Below, piece after piece: positions 23,001 through 36,625 of a DNA stretch of 64,000 nt. Source of the stretch: Microplitis mediator (taxonomy: Eukaryota; Arthropoda; Insecta; Hymenoptera; Braconidae); NCBI RefSeq assembly GCF_029852145.1, contig NC_079978.1, positions 1,612,001 to 1,676,000 on the forward strand, read 5' to 3'. A program made the position numbers and the translations under genes. The notes beneath the pieces are model-generated. The model had not been told where the DNA came from and did no database searches. It was given only the letters and a program-made list of their open reading frames with translations. Numbering within the stretch: position 1 is the stretch's first letter; each line of letters begins with the position of its first letter.

Positions 23001-26000
23001 GTACCCGACGTTTTCCATTCATTGAATTCTCACCACGCCTAGAGCTACAGCTTCCGCCTTATCTTTCCGCTATAAATTTATCATTCGCTAATTTTTTATT
23101 ACTCCCATAGTAAAATTACATTTCTTCGTTACTTCATCGCCCATCGCGTCTTTATTGACAGATAAAAAAACATTTAATTATGTGGTACGTATTGTTAATT
23201 GACGCAGACAAAAATTCATTAATTTTCACGGGTTTTTATTCTTTCAACTTGTGGTTATTTTATTTAATAAAGTTTTAAAAATATTCATAAAGGAAAAACA
23301 AGTATACGATATTAATATCGAGGCGAAGACAGATATTTTACGATACCGAGGGGTTAGTAACAGTACAGGGAAGACAGGTATAGAAAGGGTCGCAGACTAG
23401 ATGGCGCCCGGAGCAAGTCCGCCTTCTGGGCGTCTATTGATCGTAACCTATTTATAATTCATCTTTGCATTTTGATTTCGAAAAATATCACGTGTTTTTA
23501 ATCGACACTACCCTCAAATTCGTATAAAATATCCCTCATATTTTTACCATCTAATTATCATATAAAAACTCATATTTTTTAAACAAAATACATCTCAAAA
23601 TTTGGAGCCCCGCAAAGTCTTTACCTTGCGAGCTTCAGGATAACAGCCCGAGAACTTTTAAATTTATAAAAATAAATTTCTAATAATTACTCATAATTGA
23701 ATAATTTATTAGCATCGACATACAACAATTCTATTTTTACATTACGAGCACGTCATGAGTCAGTTAATCGATTCGCGTTGTCTAAAGTCACAATAAATAT
23801 TTTTCTTTGAAAAAACAAGTCCGTAGTACAAAAAAAAATTGATTTATAATAAAAGTAAAATCCAAATGCTTTTCTAAATAATTAAAAATAATAAATAAAA
23901 TAATTGAGGTAAATCTTTTACAGGTTTAATTGTTACTTTCAAAGACTTCTGCTTGGGCATTTGTGGGTCTTCGATTGAGACGACACTTTTGTGTCACCTA
24001 ATCCTCTATGGTGACCGGTCATTGTCCCAGGATTTTTTTTAGTTTTATTTATCAAGCTCACTTTAAATCAGGCATCACTAATTCGTCTGTTATTATTATT
24101 ATCAATTTGTTGAGATAATAAACACCTTGGAGTGTTTGCTAGTAAATTTTTTCCAGCCGGTTAAATCCAGATACTTCGCCCACATAAGAGCTTCCGGGAG
24201 ATTGTAGTGCAATTGACAGGAAATAGCATTTAATAATAATAATTTTTATTATTATTATTTTTTTTTCGGGCCGAGCAGTTAAATAATTATTACAGCAGTA
24301 AGGAAATATATGACTTTAACTGGCGCAAGCTGATTCATATTCGTTATTATGATAAAATATATTACGCTGAGTTATAGGTCTCATTGATATGCATCGAACG
24401 GTTGATCCGGTTACGTGATATTCTCATATCACCCACAAATCTCTTTTGTTCACCCACTTCATCTAATCATACAGTGTCACTCTGTGAATATATATTACTC
24501 TGAGACAACAGTAGGTGACTTAGGGTTATCGCGATGGCTTTTAATAATTTTTTTTTGATAATTTTAATAAATTATTATTTATTTTTTTTCATGTCATTGC
24601 TCATATTCATTAATATCGAGTGAGCTGTTTGATAAAACTTTTATTTAACAATAACCAAGACGAGTGTCAGTAAACAATGAGATTGATAGATTGGTTTACA
24701 TTTAACGCGCTAATTCATTGTTTCAGTTGCTTCAGTGCTTTCATTTTATCGGCAGTTCATAAACGTCAGTTTTCAATACATGACTAAAAATATTGAGTTT
24801 CAAAATATTATTAATCAAAAACTTTTAGGTGATAAAAATATTTATAGGAGAGATGGTAGAAAATTTTTGAAAATTGTATTGAAAAGAAAAATCAAACTTT
24901 TGACATAATTTACTCTCTAAACATGAGTAAGTGAAATAAGTTAATATTCACTAATTCTGAGTGCCAACCGAATCACTTTTTGAAATTAGTGGTCCGATTT
25001 GCACTTGGAATTAGTGAATATTCACTCATTTTCACTAATTCATGTTTAGAAAGTATTGTAGGACTTAAATGTTGAAAAAATATTTTACCAGTAGTGAAAA
25101 ATATTATTTTATATATTTATTATAAAATATTTAGCTCAGGCTGAAATTTACTGGATCGTAAAAATCTCGAGGATTTAAAATCTAAATTCTGCACATGACT
25201 CGTTTAAACAAATTGACGTAACTTTATTAATGAAATACTAATTTTAAAATCCTTGAGTGTGAATTATTAAGGCAGAGAAGATTTAATTAAATATTTAAAA
25301 AAAATATAAATATTCATTATGAAAAATTATTTAAATTAGTAGTTTGAATTCGAAAAAAAAAGAAAAGTTATTACGTATTTAGTCTTAATTAAAAAATTGA
25401 CTCGCGAGCCACAATGTCAGTATTCCAATGCCGACGATTGCAATGTTTGAGTGTCTAGTATAATCCATGATATATAATACTGTTTGGCATTAAACGACCA
25501 ATCTCCCTCTTGACCCAATTCGTAAAACGTCCTGATGTACGCTCATGTATGTACACATAGGACATTGCACATCGCACACATCACATCAGTTGAGAGACAT
25601 CCCAATCGCTGTTGTGTGTTCGTTTGTGTGCAGAGCTTCCTTATACCATTTCATACTCTACATTATACATCAGCCCAACCGGGGCAGGGTACCCCCGGGA
25701 GATAAGAGCAAGCGAGAAGCGAAACATAATGACGCGTGACGCATGTGACGAGTGGTCTACACTACACGTCACACAAGATGTAGATAAAAGTGTCTATAGT
25801 ACGTTAAATCAATTTATCAATGTCATCAAACAAAAAAACACTCCATCTACTCTATAAAATAATTATCATCAATTACGTATTGTCAATAAAGTTACCACCT
25901 ATTCAAATCGCTCTGAAAAAATATTTGAATTAAAAAACATTTTTTTTTTTATCAATTACAAAGAGGGGGTGACCTTTTGCGTGCAACGAGGTAATAAACG

Positions 26001-29000
26001 ATAGTTGCTTTCCGCCTTGGTACAATACTTCCGTCAATCGATTTAACTGTATTATCTACACCGTTAATTGCATTTTATCCTTCATTTGATGTTTGCATTG
26101 GGATTTACGTACTCAAGAGCTTATCATAAAATAAATTTCATCCGGTTATATTCAAAAGTCCATTTACTCAAAGTATATTTTAGTGCATTACGTAATACCG
26201 TTGATGTAATAATTACACCAATCATTATCATTAAACATAGATAGGCAATATTTAGAAGTTGATAAAGCTGTATAAGGGTCACAAAACGAGAACAACGTCC
26301 GCAAATGGGACTACACAAGGCCTTTGTATGTTATGTTCTTGATGTAGACGTGTATAAGTATAAATACACCTATGTATACCGAGTTTTATAGATAAGTAGC
26401 GGGGAAATGTGGCGCCATAGGGTTAGGGATGCGACGACAGTCTGGCGTTAGGGGTGATAAAAAATATAAAAAAAAATAATAATAATAATATACAGTAAGC
26501 GTATCACATGACAACCAGTGGAGTATGCAGCGCCTCCAACGGTACTTGGACATCCAAGTTTGCTGGCCTGGTTGAGTATTGATCCGTGAATGTACCCGCG
26601 ACCCGCGGGGGCGCTTGCTTGGGTCAGGGGTGTCGCATTCATTGCACATGCGTCAATTCAACCCAACATCGACCCAACTTGTGTGTCTATGCCGTCTATT
26701 CAAAATTCTTTTGTTATATTTTCAATTCTTCTTTACAACATATACATATATATACTTTTATGTCATTAGTCAAAAACAAAAACAGTAATTATATCTACCG
26801 CAGCAAAACTGGGAGGGTGAAACCTGATGATCTTTTGAATATCATATCAGTTAATTGATAATTGTCAACAATATCAATGTCGTAGGGTAAAATTAAAAAA
26901 AAAAAAAAATGTAAAATGACACGAATCAGTCATTGATCTAACCTCGCATTCGAACTATTAAGTACTCTTATGACAATAATATATAACACTAATTCTTCCC
27001 ACACAATAGCTCGTGGTCATGAGTCATTTAATGTGTTCACACGTGACATATACGCGGCCGAGAAACTCCAGAAAATTGTTTCCGTATGACTAATAAAGTA
27101 TTCCAGCTACTTGAGACGGATTTTATGTCTGACTTAAATTGACTATTACTACTGCTACTTAAAAAGTCCCGCTAAAAAATATATATACCTACTTAATGGC
27201 AAATTTACGTCTATTAAATGCAGAAAGATATCAAACCTCAATAAAAAAAATATATATATTTATTTCAGAGTAGTAAAAAAAATAATACTTTACAATAGAC
27301 GTATATATATTGACCATTCATGAGATATCTGACACATGAACGGGTTTTAAAACCGTCTAATATAACGGAAGTACCTGGTTATCCAATAGTACAGCAAGGT
27401 CGCACTTGAAACTACAAAATAAAATTTTTTAGGAGCGCCGATGGTCAAGCGCATGATTTCTTTATTCATTTTACCCATCCGCGTTTATTTTTAATCACAA
27501 TCATTCATTATGTACCAGCATTACTCCATTAATTCACTATTTTATCCATTTATTTATTTATTTGTTTGTTTATCATCCAGCCCTGGTCTAATTATTATTT
27601 ACAATTTAATTTAATTTAATTTAAAAAAAAAAACTTGAACGATTTATTTATTTAAGTTAATCATATCATCACTCATTTCGTTAACTTTATTTTTTTCCAG
27701 CATGGCCGCACAGACTCATATAGAGTCGCCACGTTACCGAACGTTCGCGACGACAACAAAACTGCTGATGGGATGTATAAGGTACACATACGTGCACACA
27801 CACACACACACACACACACATACATATTAAAAAAACATTAAATAAAATAAAAGTACAAGTCGGTTTTTGCGACACTAAATCAATACTCTTCTCATTACCG
27901 ATGAATACAACGAGAATCGTAATTCTAAAATAATTTTTCTACTCACATCACAACACCGATAACAAAATAAAATATAAAGTATCTATAAATACATAAATAT
28001 ATTTATAAGCTTCTACTTGTGTGACATTTTAAAATAATGGGAACATGTCAATTTATATGGGTTGCTTTTAAAAAAACTTTTCTCAACTGTCTGCTTTATA
28101 TCTCGCGACCTCCGACCTTTAGTTTTTTCATTAAATCCTCTAATGAGATATCCATCTCAATGGATTATTTATTAAATAAATTTAACAGAATTAAATCCGC
28201 AGCATTCGAATCCGCCTGGAAATCTATTACTTTTTATCCGCATGCTCTGATTATATTTTTTTAACAGAATTTTATTGAAGGGATTGATGAAGAAAAATAA
28301 CGTCTGGCCTTTCTGAGGATCCACAGCTGGTTCACTCGAGCTATCATGCTTGATGAGCTACTAACAATCAGCTTAAACTAACAAACTAACTCATCTACTT
28401 GTACTTACACGTCTCTGGTATTTTCTCAATTATCCTCTTGTTGATAATCCGCTTGGTTCTTTCCTTCGGTGCTGCTGCTATTGTTGGATTTATAATCGTT
28501 GGATCTTTCTTGCACACTTAACACTCTGATAACTTTATAATTTAATTAATCGCCGTAGATTATAACCATAACAACTGGAAAATTATTAATAATTAGATTA
28601 TCAACAGAGGTCTTTAACATTCATTACTTTACGTACGCTTAGAAAAAACTTACTGTAATTATGCTTTGGTTTGTAATTTACAAGAGCTTACTCTCAAATA
28701 ATTGCGTCAACAGAAAGCTAACACCGTAATAGATTCAAATTTAAAATATAAGCGAGTTGGTATGCATGATTAAATATGGATGCTAGTTTTAATTACTGCC
28801 CGTAAAAAAATTACGCCGAAGAACGGGCTTTGAGTATAAGTTGTAATGTTAAGTTGATCGTGAGATCTGGAAGAAGACTGAGGGTGTAGCAAACATGGAG
28901 TATGAAATAATGTCTAACAGACACTCGACTCGTTTTAATTGAGAGGTTAATACGGATGACGACTTATTAATTTGTGCTACAGTAACTATCAACATTGTGG

Positions 29001-32000
29001 TTATTGATGGTGTTGGTGATGGTGCTGGTGGTGGTGGCTCGGCCTCAGTCTCCAGAGAAAGCGGCCAATTGATATTAATTGTCTCGTGGAATTTTTTTTT
29101 TACGACCTCTATTAATTACTGCCTGTTGTTTACCATCGTTATTTATATATTTATATATATATATTTTTTTTCTTTCACTAACGGACTTTTTTTCTTGAAA
29201 TTATTTACAACAGTCGCGGCGAAAGGCCCCTAAGAAGAAGGGAGATTTAGATGACTTGAAACAGGAGTTGGATATCGACTTTCATAAAATTACTATTGAA
29301 GAACTGTACCAGAGGTTTCAGACCCATCCAGAAAATGTGAGTGACAAATTTCATTATTTATTAGCTAGTAAGTAAGATGAGGTCGAGTGTTTGCCGTTAT
29401 TTAATGAGCTGTGGTGTGGAATTGTTTATTACAGGGGCTGAGCCATGCGAAAGCAAAAGAAAATCTGTTGAGAGACGGTCCCAATGCATTGACGCCACCG
29501 CGAACAACTCCGGAATGGGTTAAGTTTTGTAAAAATCTGTTCGGAGGTTTCGCCCTGCTGCTGTGGATCGGTGCGTTCCTCTGTTTCGTCGCGTATGGTA
29601 TCCAAGCGTCGACGAGCGAGGACCCCAATGACGACAATCTTTACCTTGGTATTGTACTCGCCGCTGTTGTAATAGTGACGGGTATATTCTCATACTACCA
29701 GGAAAGTAAATCAAGTAAAATAATGGAGTCGTTCAAAAACATGGTGCCGCAATTTGCGACAGTGCTGAGAGAAGGTGAAAAATTGACACTGAGAGCCGAA
29801 GACATTGTGCTTGGTGACGTTGTCGAGGTTAAATTCGGTGACCGTATACCCGCTGACATCAGGATAATCGAGTCACGAGGCTTCAAAGTGGACAACAGTT
29901 CGCTGACTGGTGAATCTGAGCCCCAGTCGAGGTCACCGGAGTTCACCAACGAGAATCCACTTGAAACTAAAAATCTCGCGTTCTTCTCAACCAACGCAGT
30001 CGAAGGTACAGCGAAGGGTGTAGTGATATGCTGTGGTGACAACACCGTCATGGGCAGGATCGCTGGTCTTGCGTCAGGATTAGACACCGGCGAGACCCCA
30101 ATTGCTAAAGAAATCCACCACTTTATCCATTTGATTACCGGCGTCGCTGTATTCCTCGGTGTGACCTTCTTCCTTATTGCCTTTATCCTTGGATACCACT
30201 GGCTTGACGCTGTTATTTTCCTTATTGGTATTATTGTAGCAAACGTACCTGAAGGTCTACTGGCCACTGTTACTGTATGTCTTACACTGACTGCTAAAAG
30301 AATGGCCTCCAAAAATTGTTTAGTTAAGAATCTCGAGGCTGTAGAGACACTTGGATCGACGTCGACAATTTGCTCTGACAAGACCGGAACTTTGACCCAA
30401 AACCGAATGACTGTTGCCCACATGTGGTTCGACAACCAAATCATCGAAGCCGACACGACAGAGAACCAATCTGGCGTGCAGTACGATCGCACGAGTCCTG
30501 GATTTAAGGCTCTAGCCAAGATCGCCACTCTTTGTAATCGAGCTGAATTTAAACCCGGACAGGAGGGCGAGCCCATCCTCCAGCGCGAAGTTAACGGTGA
30601 TGCCTCTGAAGCTGCTTTGCTTAAATGTATGGAACTCGCACTTGGCGATGTTATGGGGATTCGTAAAAGAAATAAAAAAGTATGCGAAGTACCGTTCAAT
30701 TCAACAAATAAATATCAAGTTTCAATTCATGAATCCGATGATCCAAATGACCCGCGTTATTTACTTGTAATGAAGGGTGCGCCTGAGCGAATTCTTGATC
30801 GTTGTACAACTATTTTCATCGGTGGGAAAGAAAAAGTACTCGATGAGGAAATGAAAGAGGCATTTAATAACGCGTATCTTGAACTTGGCGGTCTTGGCGA
30901 GCGTGTTCTCGGATTCTGCGACTACGTTCTCCCGTCCGACAAATACCCTGTCGGCTTCAAATTTAACTCTGACGATCCCAATTTCCCAACAGAAAACCTC
31001 CGTTTCGTAGGACTTATGTCTATGATTGATCCTCCAAGAGCTGCCGTTCCCGACGCCGTAGCCAAATGTCGATCCGCTGGTATCAAAGTTATCATGGTCA
31101 CTGGTGACCATCCGATCACTGCCAAAGCCATCGCTAAGTCTGTCGGTATCATTTCTGAAGGTACTCCTCCGTTTTTTAATTCAAACCTACTGAACAACCT
31201 CCTCATCCCTCTCACTACAAATGTTTTTTCTTTTTTTTTCTCTACTGTCGCTAATTAATCACTAGGTAACGAGACTGTTGAAGACATTGCTCAGCGTTTG
31301 AACATCCCCGTGTCCGAAGTGAACCCACGTGAAGCCAAGGCTGCAGTAGTTCACGGTGGTGAGCTCAGAGATCTTGACTCCGATCAGCTGGATGAGATTC
31401 TCAGGTATCACACCGAAATTGTGTTCGCTCGTACCTCGCCCCAGCAGAAACTTATTATCGTTGAAGGATGTCAGCGTATGGGTGCTATTGTCGCTGTAAC
31501 TGGTAAATATTATTGTCTATCCTCATCTAAATAATAACACCCAACTAATTATCAAATTTTTAATTGTCATTTTCTAGGTGACGGTGTAAACGACTCGCCA
31601 GCTTTGAAAAAAGCAGACATTGGTGTTGCTATGGGTATCGCTGGTTCCGACGTATCAAAACAAGCTGCCGACATGATTCTGCTGGACGACAACTTCGCAT
31701 CAATTGTAACTGGAGTCGAGGAGGGCCGTTTGATTTTCGATAATTTGAAGAAATCTATCGCCTACACCTTGACATCAAACATCCCCGAGATCTCACCTTT
31801 CCTTGCATTCATTCTCTGTGATATCCCACTTCCACTTGGAACCGTCACCATTCTCTGCATCGATTTAGGAACTGACATGGTGAGTAATTCAACATCATTC
31901 GCTAAAATATCTTCACTTAAAATTATTACCAAAGTCCAAAGGAATCGATCGCTGATTTACGAACTCTTTATTACATAGTAATTAGTTACTAATAATAAAT

Positions 32001-35000
32001 GACATAATCAATGTCCAGTTGATGCTCGTAACTGTAATTATTGAAGCAATCGATTCCAGTGTTCTTTACAGTAAATATTTCAGAGTATTCCAAGCCAATG
32101 CTATTTATATTTGCTATTGACTCTGGATTATATCAGATACCAGCAATATCACTGGCGTACGAACATGCTGAGTCGGACATAATGAAGAGACGTCCACGTA
32201 ATCCCCTCTTTGACAAACTCGTTAACGACAGGTTTCTTGAATCTATTATTTTATCGCCAGACAGTAGCTGCCCACTTGAATCCTCGACTCTACAACGCTC
32301 CTGTATTTAATATCTAACGCTAGAAGTATATGTTTTATTACGTCACAGGCAATACTAGTATCGCCCAAGTAAAAAGCTGATGGACAATTCCCGTATTGCA
32401 AAGACACCAGTTTTGATTACAGCGTTAATTTTAATTTTTTTCAGTACATAACTAAATATTATTAAAGGTTCATGCTGACGTATAGTTCCAGTTATCGACG
32501 GCAGTGTTGTAGCAACAAATTAATAATTTATTTCTATCCTCAAATCCATTCATCCTACTGTCCAACAAATCCGCCAACTATTACAGTAAATTATTACCCA
32601 TAAACTTCAAACAACCATCCTAGTTTTTTTTTATTATTTTTTTTTAATTCATCAACTCATGAAAATCATAAATGTCATGATTTAAATTTTTATTTATTAT
32701 TACGTTGCCATTAGGTAAATTATGTTTAAATTTTATTATTATTATTTTTGTTTTGTTATTTTTTTTTTAATTTTTTATTCTCAATTATATTGTTGACGAT
32801 TTCTCATTAAGCTTATTGATAATATGACGTCAGGTACCCGCCATTTCGTTAGCCTACGAGCAGGCAGAGAGCGATATTATGAAGCGACAACCACGAAACC
32901 CCTTCACTGACAAGCTAGTTAATGAAAGGTAACACATCAACAACATCTCCAATCTTCAAACAAAGATACATAACAACCGAGTTTGAGCACTTGTTAAACA
33001 GTTATTAACGTCAAGTATTCATTTATTATTCATCTTAAGTTATTCCTTAAATATTTCAACTCGACTTATCTGCCTTTTATAATTTTTAATTATTTACATA
33101 CCTTCAATTACTTAAACATACATTTTTTTTTTTTAATTTTATTTCATTAATAATTTATTTAAAATCTATATATATTTTTTTTTTCAAAATTAATACTTGA
33201 CTAGTAATAATTGTTTATAGTGCAGCTCAAAAGTATCTTTTATTCTTCTTATTATCGCAATTGGGTACCTTCACAACTTACTAAAACTTTTCTTCTTCAA
33301 TTCTAATATCAATTAATCGGCTGTTACGTTTGACTCCGTCATTAATTGAATACAAGAATAATAATTAATATGAACCCGTCGGAATTTACTAAAGGGAATT
33401 TTTGCGGACATGTTCTAACATTTTATAATATTTTCTTACAACTTTTTTTTTCTCCCTTACATCTGGTATTGGCCGTACTAATAATGTAATTATTATTATA
33501 TTTGTTGGTGTATAATTACTGGTAAAAAATGAGTATGTGAAGTGTAAGGTTGCAGAGCGATAACTCTTGGCTGCTAAAAAATATTTTTCATCTTTATTTA
33601 TTTATATTATTATTATTATGGTTATTATTATTATTATTATTATTATGATTATTATTATTTTTATGATTACAATTATTATCATCACTTATTTTTATTTATA
33701 TATTTATCACTTCATGTGTGTCATGTTTCTCAATTTAAAAAAAAACTATTACTACTTTTTAATCGTAACCCGGGTCAAAATATCTAGCATCATCAAACCT
33801 AAGTAAGTCTCAATCCAGCCTCACTGAGTAAAGAAAACATTTTGAGCCTCAAATGATTCTCAAAGATCCTCAAGAAACCTCGATGAGAATCAAATGAACC
33901 TACCCAGGTCAAAAATAAAACTTGATTTAGATTTGGTTTACCAAGTCGAAATTAGGAGCGGTTTTTCATAAGACAAACTCGACTTTTTTTTACGGAGGTA
34001 TGAAATACATTGAGTTTTCGCCTTGGTTTAGACTTAACTGGCTTACTTAGTTACGATTTGAGACGAAAAAGTTGAAATCAAGTCGAAATTGACTTGGTTT
34101 AGACTTATTCGACTTAAATTATATGGCAAAAAAGTTGAAATTAAGGTGAAATAATTTTTATATATTAAGGCAAAAGTAAGGCGAATAAATAACTTTTTTT
34201 CGACTTGGTTTATTTACTTGGTTTAGTAAGTCAAAAGTAAGGTGAATGACTATTGTGCTCGAAGTAAAGACGAATAAGTTCAAACTAAGACTAAAAAATA
34301 CAAATAATTTGAAACTAAGATGAAAAAAGTTGAAAAAAATTTAATTTAAGTCGAAAAAGTCGAGATCTTATCAAAAAATCGTCGGCAAATCGATAACTTC
34401 AAAAGAAAATAAGGTGAAGCGAGCCTGAATCAAGTTTTATTTTTGACCCGGGTACTACTCGACTATGTAATTTAAATTCGATTAGTATTATTTGAAGCTC
34501 CTTGATCACCATTTGAGTTTTGATGCTTTTTGAACATCATTTGAGGCTCAAAATGCATTTTTTACTCAGTGAGCCTGGATTGAGACTTACTTGGGTTCGA
34601 TGAGGCTAGATATTGTGACCCGGGAACTCTTCCATTTTATAACTATGAGCTCTCAATTTCGATTTAAATAAATGAATTCAAATTAAAACTCAAATCATGC
34701 ATTAATAAATAAAAGTAACATAAATAATAAGTAAAATAATTGGAATTTTATCGAAATTGAAAACTGGAATGACTATTTTTCTAATCATTAAAAAGTAATA
34801 TCATTAAAATAAGGGGGGGTCAATATTTAAAAGGTAAGCCGTCACATTATTAAAATTTTTTCTAAAGCACATGTCTTTATTAAATTATTATACCTTTCAA
34901 AATTATTCTGCCACACTTATACTCTCATATTTTTTTAATTTAAATCTTTACGAACTAAAAAAAAAAATAAATAATGATATCTCATTAAAAAAAAAAACTC

Positions 35001-36593
35001 AAGTAATTGAATCACTAAAAAAGGGATATGTCACTGCGTCTTCAGCATGTTCATTCATCAGCATATCGCATCTCTTATCTGTTCCTCATGTCTATTATAA
35101 ACCCAAAACAACAAAAACGACAAAATCTATTTTTGAATTACCCTCCTTTATTTAAAATCACTATAATACTATCACTATATTAATAATATTTTTAATTATT
35201 CCTTCTCAATCCTGCCTGCCTATATAACTTTATATATAAGCCTCCAGCCAATTTGTTTTTTGTTGCTACTTGCCTTGCTATTTATCAAAATATTTAAATA
35301 TATATTTATTAAACTGCGTATTAATTTCTACTGAAAAAAAGTGTTCTTACTATAAACCGTGAAATTGTTGATTACTCAAATTCCCGCATTAAAAATTTAT
35401 CAACAATTTCACCCCATTAAATTTATAATTCTCGTAGTTAATGAGTATATTGTTGTCATTAGTTAGAAAGTTATAGATCTATAATTTCATATATTCTTCC
35501 GTCTATTATTATTTGTTTCTAATTATTAAAATAGTAAAATGTCTAATGATGTTATTTTTATCATATATATTTGTATCTGAAAATTTTTTTAGACAGACGA
35601 GTTTTTAAAATCCAATACACCAACAATAACAACAGAAATATATATTATATATATATATTTAAAATACACAAGTTAATTTATTTTTAAAATAACTCTCGCA
35701 GCTGCTGCTACTTAAATTATTAATAATTAATTTTATTCTACGACGTTTATATTCCACCTGCGATTGCCACTATTATTATTTTTTTTTATTATTATTATTA
35801 TTTATTAGTTTTATTATTATTTTATTTATTCACTACTAGGCACCTTTTACATTTAACCAACAAGGACATGTGGATGTTTCACTTAATTTATCTGCTGGCG
35901 ATAAAAAAAAACTTTTTTAAAATTTCTTTTATTAATATTTATAATACTAACATCTACAAAGCGTTGCCTTATATTATCACCTGTCTTAACTTTTTTTTAT
36001 GTGGCATATATACTAATAGAACTAGGAAGAAGGATCGACAAGGCTTCACTGGGCGGATTACTTCTAATGGATTGCCACGAAGATACTGTCCGAATATTAA
36101 AAAAAAATAATAAGACAAAAAAAATAAATTAATTATGATTTATTTTTTGATTATTTTAATTAAGGAGGACAGTCTTTTCGATTACCAACAAACGCTTGCG
36201 AATGGCATCGATAATTTCTTTTCTTTATTTATCTCTATAAAATTCTTTAAGAACCAAACTCGGATCACGTGTGAATACAAAATTTTATATTAGTCTTTAA
36301 TATTTGAATTTTTTTACGCGATATTGATAATAAAAATGTATATATACTATTATATACAAATATGATTCGAGAATGGTTAGCGCTTGTGAATTTAAAAGCT
36401 GAAATAAACTTCATTTTACTGTACTCAAAATTTGAATTATCAAGTACAGCAACATGAGGATTTTATTTAATAATAGGGTCGATAGGAAATAAAATGTACA
36501 GGTTTCCTGGCTGAAGATGCTCATGATACGGCTGCTAATCTTTAATTTCTTTTATTTAAATATTTATTCCTATTTTATTATTATTATTATATA

Positions 36594-36625
<32 letters not shown>

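Noticed and set aside
29695..30699. 334-codon open frame on the minus strand
   Set aside because: It is the antisense shadow of the large ATPase exon, caused by its codon bias; no domain is present.
33567..33806. Ile/Met-rich 79-codon frame
   Set aside because: Translation of an ATT/ATA microsatellite.
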